From Variovorax sp. 679 (GTDB taxonomy: Bacteria; Pseudomonadota; Gammaproteobacteria; Burkholderiales; Burkholderiaceae_C): a DNA stretch of 64,000 nucleotides. The notes beneath the pieces were generated by a model. That model worked only from the letters and a program-made list of their open reading frames with translations. It ran no database searches and was not told the origin of the DNA. The stretch is taken from assembly GCF_003952185.1 (NCBI RefSeq), contig NZ_RXFS01000002.1:496001-560000 (forward strand), in the 5' to 3' direction. Position numbers and translations under genes: made by a program. Below are positions 44,306-53,746 of the stretch, piece after piece (the stretch's first letter is position 1; the number at the start of each line of letters is the position of its first letter).

Positions 44306-45496
44306 ATGCTTGGACCCAATCGCCGTCACTGGATCAAGGGCGCCGCCACCGCCCTGGGCGCGGCCGCTGTCGCGCCGCAACTGTTCGCGCAGAGTGGCCC
44401 CGTGAAGATCGGCTACGCCATCGCGCGCACCGGCCCATGGGCCGCGGGCGCGCAGGTGAGCCAGGAGCCCAACTACCTGCTGTGGGCCGAGCAGGTCAAC
44501 GCGGCGGGCGGGCTTTCTGTGAAGGGGGCGAAGCGGCCCATCGAGCTGATCGGCTACGACGACCGCAGCGAGACCGAGACCTGCGTGCGCACCTTCGAGA
44601 AGCTCATGGGCAGCGACAAGGTCGACCTGGTGCTGCCGCCCTGGGGTTCAGGCGCTAACTTCGCGGTGGCCCCGCTGGCCAACCGCTTCGGCTATCCGCT
44701 GCTGGCCCCCACCGCGCTTTCGCGCAAGCTGATCGACATGCGCCTGCCCTTCTTCTTCTCGCTGCTCCAGCAGCCCGACAAGATGATGGGTGCGCTGGTC
44801 GACATGCTGGTGGCGAACAACGTGAAGACCATCGCCATCGTCTACATGGACGACCTGTTCGGGCTGGAGAACTTCGCGGCGCTGAACAACGCGCTGAAGA
44901 AGACGAGCATCCAGGTGGTGGAGCGCAAGAGCTATCCGCTGGGCGTGAAAGACCTCGCACCGGTGCTGCGCACCATCAAGGACCTGAACCCCGACGCCTT
45001 CATCGGCATCACCTACCCGCCCGACACCATCCTCGCGAGCCGGCAGGCGCGCGAGGTGGGCTTCAACCCCAAGTACTTCTACGCCTCCGTCGGCACGGCC
45101 TTCCAGCTCTACAAGAACGTGATGGCCGCCAACACAGAGGGCGTGATCGGCATGGGCTCGTGGAATGGCAAGACCAGCCCCGAGGCCAAGGCGTACTTCG
45201 ATGCGCACACGAAGAAGTTCGGCAAGGAGCCCGACCGCTGGGCCAGCGGCCATGCATGGGCCGGCCTGCAGATCCTGCAGCAGGCGGTGGAGAAGACCGG
45301 CCTCGACCGCAAGGCGCTGCGCGAGCACATCGCGAAGAACGAGTTCAAGACCATCCTCGGGCCGATCCGATTCGAGGGCAGCGAGAACGCCTCCATTCCG
45401 GGCACTGTGTCGCAATGGCAAGGCGGCGACTTCGAAGTCGTATGGCCCAAAGACCGCGCCACCGCGCAGCTGATGCCGAAACCGGCCTGGAAATAA
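44306..45496 (+). CDS. ABC transporter periplasmic binding protein (aromatic or amino-acid type)
   Basis: 396 aa. The signal region has a twin arginine (NRRHWIKGAATALGAAAVAP), so Tat export is possible. A type 1 periplasmic-binding domain follows (VKIGYAIARTGPWAAGAQVS; LIGYDDRSETETCVRTFEKL; YMDDLFGLENFAALNNAL). GGAGGA precedes the ATG. It heads a five-gene operon with two permeases, two ATPases and an aldehyde dehydrogenase, opposite an AraC gene; the ligand is probably an aromatic acid or its precursor. Confidence 0.88.
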   Translation: MLGPNRRHWIKGAATALGAAAVAPQLFAQSGPVKIGYAIARTGPWAAGAQVSQEPNYLLWAEQVNAAGGLSVKGAKRPIELIGYDDRSETETCVRTFEKLMGSDKVDLVLPPWGSGANFAVAPLANRFGYPLLAPTALSRKLIDMRLPFFFSLLQQPDKMMGALVDMLVANNVKTIAIVYMDDLFGLENFAALNNALKKTSIQVVERKSYPLGVKDLAPVLRTIKDLNPDAFIGITYPPDTILASRQAREVGFNPKYFYASVGTAFQLYKNVMAANTEGVIGMGSWNGKTSPEAKAYFDAHTKKFGKEPDRWASGHAWAGLQILQQAVEKTGLDRKALREHIAKNEFKTILGPIRFEGSENASIPGTVSQWQGGDFEVVWPKDRATAQLMPKPAWK

Positions 45497-45500
45497 CGAC

Positions 45501-46379
45501 GTGTCTTTCTCTGGATGGGCCGAGCTTCTTGCCGGCGGACTGATCACGGGCGGCATCTACGCGCTGGTGGCCATCGGGCTGAACCTGCAGTACGGGCTGA
45601 TGCGCATCATGAACATCTCGCACGGCGAGTTCCTGATGCTGGGCGCCTTCGCGACATGGTGGGCGCACACCGCGCTGGGCATCTCGCCGCTGCTCTTCAT
45701 GCCGGTGGCCTTCGTGCTGCTGATGGCGCTGGGCATGGCGGTGCACCGGCTGTGTTTCCGGCAGGTGGCGGCGCGCGCGCCGAACGTGGACGTGTTCGAA
45801 GCGCGCAGCCTGATGGTGGGCTTCGGCCTGATGTTCCTGGTGCAGAACACCGCCCTGCTCGTGTGGGGCGGCGACCTGCGCGGCTACGACTACCTGGCCG
45901 ATCCGGTGCAGGTGGGCGAAATGCGCTTCACCGCCAACAAGCTGGTGCTGTTCGGCGTGGCGCTGGCGCTGAGCCTGGTGCTCATCGCGCTGCTCAAGCT
46001 CACGCTGCTGGGCAAGGCGGTGCGCGCGCTGATGCAGTCGCCCACCGGCGCGCAGCTCGTGGGCATCAACACGAAGCGGCTGCATCCGCTGATGTTCGGC
46101 ATCGGCCTGGGCCTGTCGGGCGTGGCGGGCTCGCTGCTGTCGATGACCTATGAAATCTCTCCCTCGATGGGCGAGCCCTACACGGTGACGGCGCTGATCG
46201 TCATCACCCTCGGCGGCTTCGGAAGCATCGCGGGCAGCCTGGTCGGCGGCCTGCTGCTGGGCGTGGTGGAGGCGCTGGGCATGCACTTCACAAGCCCCTC
46301 GCTCAAGATGCTGCTGTCGTACGCCGTGTTCATCGGCGTGCTGATCTGGCGGCCCAACGGACTGTTCTCCAGAAAATGA
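45501..46379 (+). CDS. LivH-like ABC permease of the second transporter
   Basis: 292 aa, GTG start 4 bases after the binding-protein stop. LivH hallmarks are GLITGGIYALVAIGLNLQYG and NISHGEFLMLGAF, and about eight membrane segments. The end GLLLGVVEALGMHF is typical of the family. It overlaps the LivM-like gene by 4 bases. Confidence 0.93.
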   Translation: MSFSGWAELLAGGLITGGIYALVAIGLNLQYGLMRIMNISHGEFLMLGAFATWWAHTALGISPLLFMPVAFVLLMALGMAVHRLCFRQVAARAPNVDVFEARSLMVGFGLMFLVQNTALLVWGGDLRGYDYLADPVQVGEMRFTANKLVLFGVALALSLVLIALLKLTLLGKAVRALMQSPTGAQLVGINTKRLHPLMFGIGLGLSGVAGSLLSMTYEISPSMGEPYTVTALIVITLGGFGSIAGSLVGGLLLGVVEALGMHFTSPSLKMLLSYAVFIGVLIWRPNGLFSRK

Positions 46380-47311
46380 TTTCTTCCCCTTCATCCAACA
46401 GGCCGTGGTGGGTGCTGTGCATCGGCCTCGCGCTGGCGGCCGCCGTGCCGTGGGTCGCGTCGGAGTTCGTGGCCTCGGTGGCGCTCGGTTGCCTGATGTA
46501 CATCGCGCTGGCCACGAGCTGGTCGCTGTTCTGCGGCGCCACGCGTTACCTCTCTCTTGCCACATCGGCCTTCTTCGGACTCGGTGCCTATGCGAGCGCA
46601 ACGCTGCTGGATGTGCTCCCGTGGCCGCTGGTCATATTGAGCGGCGCGGCCATCGCGAGCGCGGTGGCGGTGCTGATGGGCGCGGCTGTGCTGCACCTGC
46701 GCGGCACCTACTTCGCGGTGCTGACCTTCGGCATGACGGAGCTGATCCGCCACGCCGTGACCTTCGTCGAGAAACAGGTGTCGGGCACGGTCGGGCGCGT
46801 GCTGACGGTGGTACCGTCGAACGAGACCGTATACCTCACGGTGCTCGTGATCGCGGGCGCGGCCATCGCCACTGCCCTGCTGGTCAAGCGCAGCCGCTTC
46901 GGGCTGGCGCTCTCCGGCATCGGTGCCGACGAGCAGCGCGCGCAGACGCTGGGCGTGGACACTCGCCGCGTGAAGGTGATGGGCTTCGCGCTCACCGCCG
47001 CCTTCGCAGGTGCGGTCGGCGCGGCCATGGCGGTGCGTTGGACCTACATCGACCCTCCAGCGGTGTTCAGCCCCTTCATCGGCTTCCAGACGGTGCTGAT
47101 CGCGATGATCGGCGGCGCAGCCAGCATCGGCGGGCCTGTGGCGGCGGCCATCGTGTTCAGCCTGCTGTCGGAAACGCTGCGCCTGCAGCTGCCCTACGGC
47201 TACATGATGGTGTTGGGGCTGCTGCTGATCCTGTGCGTGATGTACCTGCCCAACGGCCTCGCGTCGCTGTGGCGGCGCAAGGCAACGACGCCACGGGAGG
47301 CACGGCCATGA
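46376..47311 (+). CDS. LivM-like ABC permease of the second transporter
   Basis: 311 aa with about eight to ten membrane segments. LivM features are GATRYLSLATSAFFGLGAYA and the coupling loop region RSRFGLALSGIGADEQRAQT. Unlike the transporter at 12264-17187, this permease is not fused to the ATPase. It overlaps its neighbours on both sides by 4 bases. Confidence 0.93.
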   Translation: MISSPSSNRPWWVLCIGLALAAAVPWVASEFVASVALGCLMYIALATSWSLFCGATRYLSLATSAFFGLGAYASATLLDVLPWPLVILSGAAIASAVAVLMGAAVLHLRGTYFAVLTFGMTELIRHAVTFVEKQVSGTVGRVLTVVPSNETVYLTVLVIAGAAIATALLVKRSRFGLALSGIGADEQRAQTLGVDTRRVKVMGFALTAAFAGAVGAAMAVRWTYIDPPAVFSPFIGFQTVLIAMIGGAASIGGPVAAAIVFSLLSETLRLQLPYGYMMVLGLLLILCVMYLPNGLASLWRRKATTPREARP

Positions 47312-48063
47312 GCAGCAATCCGCAGCTCCTGCTGGAAGCCCGCGAACTCACGGTGCGCTTCGGCGGCCTCACTGCAGTGGATGCAGTCAGTGCCAAGCTG
47401 CACTCGGGCGAGATCGTCGGCATCATCGGGCCGAACGGCGCGGGCAAGACGACCTTCTTCAATGCGATCTCGGGCGTGGTCATGCCGACCTCGGGCACGC
47501 TGCTGGTCGAGAACGGCATCGACCTCACGCGTCGCGGCCCGCATCTCTACGCGGCGCACGGCATCGCGCGCACCTTCCAGACGCCGCGCGTGATGGCCGA
47601 CATGACCCTCGAAGACAACGTGCGCTTCGGCATGCAATTCGCCGGCCGGCACCGCGAACCCATCGCCGGGCTGGGCAGCACGGGAGAGATTCTCGACATG
47701 CTCGGCCTCGGCGGCCTGGCACAAAACATCGCCGCCGACATCACGCCCTCGCAGCAGCGGCTGCTGGAGATCGGCATGGCGCTCGGCACCCGGCCGCGCG
47801 TGCTGCTGCTCGACGAGGTGGCTGCCGGCCTGACCGAAGCCGAGGTCGATGCGATGGCGCGGCGCATCCGCCGGTTGCGCGACGAGCACGGGCTCACTGT
47901 CGTGTGGATCGAGCACGCGGTCACCACGCTGCTGAAGTACGTCGAGCGCGTGCTGGTGCTGCACCAGGGCCGCAAGATCGCCGACGGCACGCCCGCCGAG
48001 GTGGTGCGCAACGCGGAGGTGGTCGAGGCCTATCTAGGCGACGAGATGGAGGCGACGGCATGA
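47308..48063 (+). CDS. LivG-like ABC ATPase of the second transporter
   Basis: 251 aa. Walker A GPNGAGKTTFFNAISG, family loop TFQTPRVMADMTLEDNV, a signature region ITPSQQRLLEIG that departs from LSGGQ, and Walker B VLLLDEVAAGLTEAE. The departure from the canonical signature (PSQQR) is unusual but the other motifs are intact. It overlaps the next ATPase gene by 4 bases. Confidence 0.92.
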   Translation: MSSNPQLLLEARELTVRFGGLTAVDAVSAKLHSGEIVGIIGPNGAGKTTFFNAISGVVMPTSGTLLVENGIDLTRRGPHLYAAHGIARTFQTPRVMADMTLEDNVRFGMQFAGRHREPIAGLGSTGEILDMLGLGGLAQNIAADITPSQQRLLEIGMALGTRPRVLLLDEVAAGLTEAEVDAMARRIRRLRDEHGLTVVWIEHAVTTLLKYVERVLVLHQGRKIADGTPAEVVRNAEVVEAYLGDEMEATA

Positions 48064-48779
48064 GCGAGAACAACAACAGCCACATGAGCGTGCGCGGGCT
48101 GTCGGCCGGCTATCACGGCTTCCAGGTGATTCAGAACATGAGCCTCGACGTGCGGCCCGGCGTTACCGTCGTGCTGGGCCCGAACGGCGCGGGCAAGACC
48201 ACGCTGCTGAAGGCGCTGGCCGGGCTGCTGCCGCGAACCGGCGATGTGCTGCTCGACGGCGCGGCGCTGCCCTCGGCCGATGCCACGGCCTGCGTGCGAC
48301 GCGGCCTCGCGCTGGTGGCCGAGGGGCGCCAGCTCTTTCCGCAGATGACGGTCACCGAGAACCTGGAGCTCGGCGGCTGGCTCATTCCGGCGCGGCTGCG
48401 TACCGAACGCCTCGCGCGCGCCTTCGACGACTTTCCGCGCCTGAAGGAACGCGCCGCGCAGCTCGCCGGCACCATGAGCGGTGGCGAGCAGCAGATGGTG
48501 GCGGTGGCGCGCGCCATGATGAGCGGGCCGCGCCTGCTGATGCTCGACGAGCCCTCGCTGGGCCTCGCGCCGCGCATGGTCGACGAGCTGCTTTCCATCG
48601 TGCGCCGCATCGCCTCGCAGGGCGTGACGGTGCTGATGGTCGAGCAGAACGTGCGCAAGGCGCTGCAGGCCGCCGACCGCGGCTATGTGCTCGAACGCGG
48701 CCGCGTCGTGGCTTCGGGCGAAGCACAGGCGCTGCTGAATTCCGACGTGGTGCGCCAGGCCTACCTGGGCGTCGCCTGA
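48060..48779 (+). CDS. LivF-like ABC ATPase of the second transporter
   Basis: 239 aa. Walker A GPNGAGKTT, signature MSGGEQQM, Walker B LLMLDEPSLGLAPRM and switch VEQNVRKAL. It partners the LivG-like ATPase. It is 34 bases before the aldehyde dehydrogenase gene, which has its own AAAGGA ribosome site. Confidence 0.94.
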   Translation: MSENNNSHMSVRGLSAGYHGFQVIQNMSLDVRPGVTVVLGPNGAGKTTLLKALAGLLPRTGDVLLDGAALPSADATACVRRGLALVAEGRQLFPQMTVTENLELGGWLIPARLRTERLARAFDDFPRLKERAAQLAGTMSGGEQQMVAVARAMMSGPRLLMLDEPSLGLAPRMVDELLSIVRRIASQGVTVLMVEQNVRKALQAADRGYVLERGRVVASGEAQALLNSDVVRQAYLGVA

Positions 48780-48813
48780 TCCCCCTTCTTTCCCCTTCTT
48801 GCAAAGGACACCC

Positions 48814-50265
48814 ATGACCGACATTTCCATGCTGATCGACGGCGAACGCCGCGCAGCCACCGGCGGCGCAACCTTCGAGCGCCGCAACCCGCTGGACGGC
48901 GGCATCGCCACGCGCGCGCCGGCGGCCACGCCGGCCGATGCGGTCGCCGCCGTCGAGGCCGCACACCGCGCCTTCGCCGCCTGGTCGGCCACCGGCCCCA
49001 ACGAGCGCCGCGCCGCACTGCTGAAGGCCGCGCATGCACTCGAAGCGCGCGCCGACGCCTTCGTGCAGGCGATGGCACGCGAAACCGGCGCATCGGCGCT
49101 GTGGGCCGGCTTCAACGTGCATCTGGCGGCCGGCATCCTCACCGAGGCTGCGTCGCTCACCACGCAGATCGCGGGCGAGGTGATTCCCTCCGACGTGCCG
49201 GGCAGTCTCGCCATGGGCGTGCGGCAGGCGGCGGGCGTGGTGGTCGGCATCGCGCCGTGGAACGCACCTGTGATCCTCGCCACGCGCGCCATCGCGACGC
49301 CGCTGGCCTGTGGCAACACCGTGGTGCTGAAGGGCTCGGAGCTTTGCCCCGAAACGCACGCGCTGATCATCGAGGCGCTGAGCGAAGCCGGGCTGCCCAA
49401 AGGCGTCGTCAACTTCGTGACCAACGCGCCCGCCGATGCCGGCGCGGTGGTCGAGGCGATGGTGGCCCACCCGGCAGTGCGGCGCGTCAACTTCACGGGC
49501 TCCACGCGCGTGGGCCGGCTGATCGCGCAGACCTGCGCCAAGTACCTGAAGCCCGCCGTGCTGGAACTCGGCGGCAAGGCGCCGTTCGTGGTGCTGGACG
49601 ACGCCGACATCGACGCGGCAGTCAACGCCGCCATCTTCGGCTCTTTCGCCAACTCGGGGCAGATCTGCATGTCGACCGAGCGCATCGTGGTCGACAACGC
49701 GGTGGCCGACGAGTTCGTTTCGAAGTTCGCGGCGCGTGCACAGGCGTTGCCTCTGGGCGACCCGCGCGAAGGCCCCGTCGTGCTCGGCTCGGTGGTCGAC
49801 ATGAGCACGGTGAAACGCTGCAACGCACTCATCGACGACGCGCTGGCCAAGGGCGCAAAGCTGGTGTGCGGCGGCAAGGCCGAGAACACGCTGATGCCCG
49901 CGACCGTGCTCGACCACGTGACGCCCGCGATGGAGATCTACCGCGAGGAGTCCTTCGCGCCGGTAAAGGCGGTGGTGCGCGTGAATGGCGTGGAACAAGC
50001 CGTAACGATTGCCAACGACAACGAATTCGGCCTGTCGTCTGCTGTGTTCGGCCGCGACGTGGCGCGCGCATGGAACGTGGCGCAGCGCATCGAGGCCGGC
50101 ATCTGCCACGTCAACGGCCCCACGGTGCACGACGAGGCGCAGATGCCCTTCGGCGGAGTCAAGGCCTCGGGCTACGGCCGCTTCGGCGGACGCGCGGGCG
50201 TGGAAGCCTTCACGGAGCTGCGCTGGATCACGGTGCAGACCACGCCGCGCCACTACCCTTTCTGA
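48814..50265 (+). CDS. Aldehyde dehydrogenase, vanillin/salicylaldehyde dehydrogenase-like
   Basis: 483 aa from the ATG at 48814 (AAAGGA upstream). Catalytic Cys285 (SGQICMSTER) and Glu251 (LELGGKAPFV) are present, with VNFTGSTRVGR. The overall length and the GVRQAAGVVVGIAPWNAPVI and HDEAQMPFGGVKASGYGRFG stretches are typical of the vanillin, salicylaldehyde and benzaldehyde dehydrogenase group. As last gene of an AraC-controlled transporter operon it probably oxidises an aromatic aldehyde to the acid. The exact substrate is not determined. Confidence 0.88.
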   Translation: MTDISMLIDGERRAATGGATFERRNPLDGGIATRAPAATPADAVAAVEAAHRAFAAWSATGPNERRAALLKAAHALEARADAFVQAMARETGASALWAGFNVHLAAGILTEAASLTTQIAGEVIPSDVPGSLAMGVRQAAGVVVGIAPWNAPVILATRAIATPLACGNTVVLKGSELCPETHALIIEALSEAGLPKGVVNFVTNAPADAGAVVEAMVAHPAVRRVNFTGSTRVGRLIAQTCAKYLKPAVLELGGKAPFVVLDDADIDAAVNAAIFGSFANSGQICMSTERIVVDNAVADEFVSKFAARAQALPLGDPREGPVVLGSVVDMSTVKRCNALIDDALAKGAKLVCGGKAENTLMPATVLDHVTPAMEIYREESFAPVKAVVRVNGVEQAVTIANDNEFGLSSAVFGRDVARAWNVAQRIEAGICHVNGPTVHDEAQMPFGGVKASGYGRFGGRAGVEAFTELRWITVQTTPRHYPF

Positions 50266-50275
50266 GCAGGCGCCT

Positions 50276-50905
50276 TCAGCTCGCGAGAAAGTCCGGCTGG
50301 CGGAACTTCTTCTCGAGGAACTGCCCGTTCGCCACCAGCGCGGCGGCGTCGCTCGAAGCCACGTTGGCGACGATCTCGCGCAGCTTGGCGTCGAGCAGGC
50401 CCAGCTGTTCGCCCAGCAGCTGGCGCGCGGTCTTTCCATCCTTCACCGCGTGCGTGATGCGGAAGGCCGGCGGCAGCGCGACATAGTTGGCGAGCGTCTC
50501 GGGCAGGTAGCGCAGTACCGTCTCGCGCACGGTGAAGAGGTCGTCGCCGTGCGAGCCCGCGCCGACGAGGCGCGGCAGCACCTCGCCCACCGAGCCGCGC
50601 ACGTTGTCGAGGCTCTTGCGCATGTCCTCGGTGAGGTGCGGCTGGGCCTGCGCGACCATGCGGTCGAGGCGCTCCAGCGTCTGCTCGACGCTGAGGCTGT
50701 CCTCGATGCGGCGCTCCAGCTCGGGAGCCTTTCGGCCCAGGAGGCAGCCGGCCACGTAGAGACCGGCGGTGATGAGCAACCAGCCCTTGTCGATCACGCC
50801 TGCGAAGAGCAGCGCCGGCCCCAGCAGCGCAAGCGCACAGCCGAGGATGTTGCCGTTGCCGTACAGGAACAGCAGCGCGCGCAGCTTCAGCGAACGCTGC
50901 GGCAT
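50276..50905 (-). CDS. XpaC-like membrane protein, TelA operon
   Basis: 209 aa. Two membrane segments near the N-terminus (about 18-36 and 41-57) are followed by a cytoplasmic helical region with SVEQTLERLDRMVAQAQPHL. This layout resembles XpaC-family proteins that are regularly encoded with TelA, though the similarity is moderate. Its ATG (50905) overlaps the vWA gene's stop (TGATG). It is the last gene of the leftward four-gene operon and convergent with the aldehyde dehydrogenase gene, 10 bases apart. Confidence 0.7.
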   Translation of the reverse strand: MPQRSLKLRALLFLYGNGNILGCALALLGPALLFAGVIDKGWLLITAGLYVAGCLLGRKAPELERRIEDSLSVEQTLERLDRMVAQAQPHLTEDMRKSLDNVRGSVGEVLPRLVGAGSHGDDLFTVRETVLRYLPETLANYVALPPAFRITHAVKDGKTARQLLGEQLGLLDAKLREIVANVASSDAAALVANGQFLEKKFRQPDFLAS

Positions 50906-52488
50906 CACTGGTAGCCCCGGATTTCCTTGAACACCTGCCCGAGCTGCAGCTTGCGGCCATCGAATTCGCGGCCGCCGGAAAGCTGCGCGATCTCCTGCAT
51001 CTCACTCACGTTGGCCTCACCGAACAGGATGGGGAAGATGCGCGCGGGCAGGCCGCCCGCCGCGTAGCGCTCGCGGAACTCGCGCAGCTTCAGGCCGGAG
51101 TTGTTCTCGCCGTCGGTCAGCAGCACGATGCTCACGAAGCGGTCGGGCTCGCGCTGCTGTTCCTTGCGCGCCAGGTCCTCGGCGGCAGCCAGTGCGGAGT
51201 AGATGGCCGTGCCGCCGTTGGCTGACATCGAATCGGCCAGCCGGCGCAGCTCTTCGCGCGCGGCGGGAATGTGGTCTGCATCGAAGCGCACCCACACCGG
51301 CTCCTGCACCTCGGTGGCGAAGGTGATGAGCACCACGCGCTCGCGGCTCTGGAAGGCGCTGTAGCGTGCGCTCGCGGTGGCGGACTCGTCGGCGCCCGAG
51401 AGCAGCTTGAGCGCCTCGCGCATCGATGCCAGGCGCTTGCCGGCCATGGAGCCGCTGAGGTCGAGCACGAAGATCGAGGTGGCGGGCTTGCGCCATTGCG
51501 ACTGGTAGGTGCCGAGCACCGCGTCGATCACCTCCAGCCGGTTGGGAAAGCCCAGCTCGGCGACGGCGGCGGTGGGCAGCGCGCTCACGGCGGCAACCTC
51601 GGGGTTGGCGGGGCGCAGGAAGGCGGCCGAGAGCGCGTCGCGCTGGAACGGCGCGGCCTTCAGCGTGGCCACGAGCTTCGTGTAGGCATCGCGCTTGTCC
51701 GCGTTGAGCAGCATCAGCGGATAGTCGGCCGAGATCATGCCGTCGCGCGGGTAGATCAGCGTGAGCTTGTCGGCCGCGGGAAGCTTCTCGTTGGCGCGCA
51801 GGATCACGGCTTCGTAGTTGACCATCGCGTCGATGGCGGACGGGTCCTTCACGTAGGCGTCGGCCAGCCAGCCAGAGCTGCCGGCCGTGAGCTTCTGGCC
51901 CGAGAGGAAGGCCTTCAGCGTCTTCCCGTCCACGTCCTGCGCGGTCAGGTCTTCGGTCTTGCCCGCCAGCGCCGAGGCCACGGCGAACAGCGCGCTCATG
52001 CCGGTGTTGGAGCTGGTGGCGTTGGTCATGCCGTAGCGCAGCTGGCCGGCACCCGCTGCCTTGGCGATCTCGGCCCAGCCCGGTGGCTTCCTGTTCCACC
52101 CGAGCTGCGCGGCCTTGGCACTCTTCACGCCGAGCGCGATGCGCGAGTAGAAGAGCTTGTCGCGCGCCAGCGGCTTGGTCTGCAGCGCGAGCGCAGGGTA
52201 GGCACCGTTGGGCGGCAGGATCGCGTCGAAGCGCTCGCCGGCGTTGATGCGTTCGACGATGTCCAGCGTGCCGGCGTACGAGAGCTTCACGTCCACACCG
52301 GCTGCCTGCGCAGCGGCGACGATGGGAGCTTCGAGGTCCTTGAGTTCCGAGCCGGCGAGGATGGTGAAGACGGCGCTGGCTGCCGGAGCCGGCGCGGCAT
52401 TCGTGGCTTGCGCCGGCCCTTCCTTGCCGCATGCCGCGAGGCCCAGTGCCAGGGCCGCCAGCAGCATCAGCCGCGACAACAGGCTCAC
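50905..52488 (-). CDS. Lipoprotein with periplasmic-binding-like domain fused to a vWA domain
   Basis: 527 aa, GTG start overlapping the telA stop (GTGA). Lipobox LAAC (17-20) predicts a lipid anchor. Residues 40-300 form a type 2 periplasmic-binding-like domain (FTILAGSELKDLEAPIV; TLDIVERINAGERFDAILPP; GMTNATSSNTGMSAL). Residues 336-520 are a vWA domain with MIDAS DLSGS at 343-347 and LLTDGENNSG. The fusion suggests that ligand or metal binding is read out through a protein-protein contact. It would act in the periplasm beside the anchored binding-like protein encoded at the start of the operon. Confidence 0.88.
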   Translation of the reverse strand: MSLLSRLMLLAALALGLAACGKEGPAQATNAAPAPAASAVFTILAGSELKDLEAPIVAAAQAAGVDVKLSYAGTLDIVERINAGERFDAILPPNGAYPALALQTKPLARDKLFYSRIALGVKSAKAAQLGWNRKPPGWAEIAKAAGAGQLRYGMTNATSSNTGMSALFAVASALAGKTEDLTAQDVDGKTLKAFLSGQKLTAGSSGWLADAYVKDPSAIDAMVNYEAVILRANEKLPAADKLTLIYPRDGMISADYPLMLLNADKRDAYTKLVATLKAAPFQRDALSAAFLRPANPEVAAVSALPTAAVAELGFPNRLEVIDAVLGTYQSQWRKPATSIFVLDLSGSMAGKRLASMREALKLLSGADESATASARYSAFQSRERVVLITFATEVQEPVWVRFDADHIPAAREELRRLADSMSANGGTAIYSALAAAEDLARKEQQREPDRFVSIVLLTDGENNSGLKLREFRERYAAGGLPARIFPILFGEANVSEMQEIAQLSGGREFDGRKLQLGQVFKEIRGYQ

Positions 52489-53729
52489 AGCGCGACCTCG
52501 CCGCGCGGCGATTGCAGCGCCTCGGTGGTTTCCTGGCGGCGCACGCGGTCGAGGTAGGTGCGGCTCTTCTCGACTTCGCTGGTCAGCGTGTCGACCGTGG
52601 TCTGCATGGAATCGAGCGCCCGGCTCTTGAAGTCGGCGATCGTGTCCATGGTCTGGTAGATGTTGGCAAAGGCCTGCTGCAGCTTGGCGATCTCGATGGT
52701 GCTGGAGGCCGCCTGCTGGTGGATGGCGCTGCTCTGGTCGCGCAGCATCTCGCTGGTGTTGGCGATGAGGTTGCCGGTGGTGGCGTTGAGCGCGCTGATC
52801 TGGTCGAGCACCAGCTTCTGGTTGGACAGCGCCTGCGCCACGATGACGGCGGTGCGCAGCGCGGCCACGGTGGTGGTGGTGGCGCGGTCCACGCCCTTCA
52901 TGAGTTCCAGGTTGTTCTTGCGGATCATGTCCAGCGCCAGGTAGCCCTGGATGTTCACGGCGAGCTGCGTGAGCAGGTCGGTGACTTTCTGGCGCGAATA
53001 GAACAGCATTTCCTCGCGGATCACGCGGGCCTTCTCGGGGTCGATGGCGTCGAGCTCGCGCGCCTTGGCGTCGAGCTTGCCGTCGAGCGCCTTGCCGATG
53101 TGCACGTACTTCTCGAGCCGCTCCATCAGCGTCCAGAGGTTGACCTTTTCCTGCTCGATGGCGGTGTTGTCGCGCAGCAGTTCGTCCTTGCCGCGCTTGA
53201 GCGACTCGATGATGGCGTTGAGGTGCGTCTGCGACGACTGGTAGCGCTCGAAGTAGGCGATCAGCTTGTTGCCCAGCGGAATGAGCCCCAGCAGCTTGCG
53301 CGCCGAGAACAGGTCACCCTGCTTCGAAGGGTCGAGGTCCTCCACCTGGTGGCGCAGGTCGATGAGCGACTGGCCGATCTGCGCGCCCTTGTCGAACAGG
53401 CCGTTGCGCAGCGAACCCACGGGCCGGTCGAGCATGCGGTTGGAGACCGATGCCGAGGCCTGGATGTCCTTGCTGCCCATCGAGTGGATGCGCTCCACCG
53501 CTTCCTTGAACTGCGGATGCTGGCTGTCGTGCGCGGTGATGTCGTCGATGAAGCGCTCCACCTGCGCGTCGAGCTCGGCGACGTCCTCGGGCTTCAGGCG
53601 CACCTTGCCGCTGGCCGACTCGACCGGCACCGGCGCGACGGGCGCGGGAGGCTCCAGCGTGAAGGCCTGGGGCGGCTGCAGGTCGATGGGCGCGGGCACG
53701 GTGGTTGTGGTGGTGACGGGTGCGTTCAT
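52485..53729 (-). CDS. telA: TelA family toxic-anion (tellurite) resistance protein
   Basis: 414 aa from the ATG at 53729 (MNAPVTTTTT). TelA/KlaA features: a conserved helical domain (RLKPEDVAELDAQVERFIDD), PVGSLRNGLFDKGAQIGQSL, FERYQSSQTHLNAIIESL and a C-terminal coiled coil. TelA proteins are cytoplasmic and linked to tellurite, colicin or envelope-active antibiotic tolerance; mechanism unknown. It sits between a binding-like protein (17 bases) and the vWA lipoprotein (4-base overlap). Confidence 0.92.
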   Translation of the reverse strand: MNAPVTTTTTVPAPIDLQPPQAFTLEPPAPVAPVPVESASGKVRLKPEDVAELDAQVERFIDDITAHDSQHPQFKEAVERIHSMGSKDIQASASVSNRMLDRPVGSLRNGLFDKGAQIGQSLIDLRHQVEDLDPSKQGDLFSARKLLGLIPLGNKLIAYFERYQSSQTHLNAIIESLKRGKDELLRDNTAIEQEKVNLWTLMERLEKYVHIGKALDGKLDAKARELDAIDPEKARVIREEMLFYSRQKVTDLLTQLAVNIQGYLALDMIRKNNLELMKGVDRATTTTVAALRTAVIVAQALSNQKLVLDQISALNATTGNLIANTSEMLRDQSSAIHQQAASSTIEIAKLQQAFANIYQTMDTIADFKSRALDSMQTTVDTLTSEVEKSRTYLDRVRRQETTEALQSPRGEVAL

Positions 53730-53746
53730 GGTGTTCCTGTGTTGAT

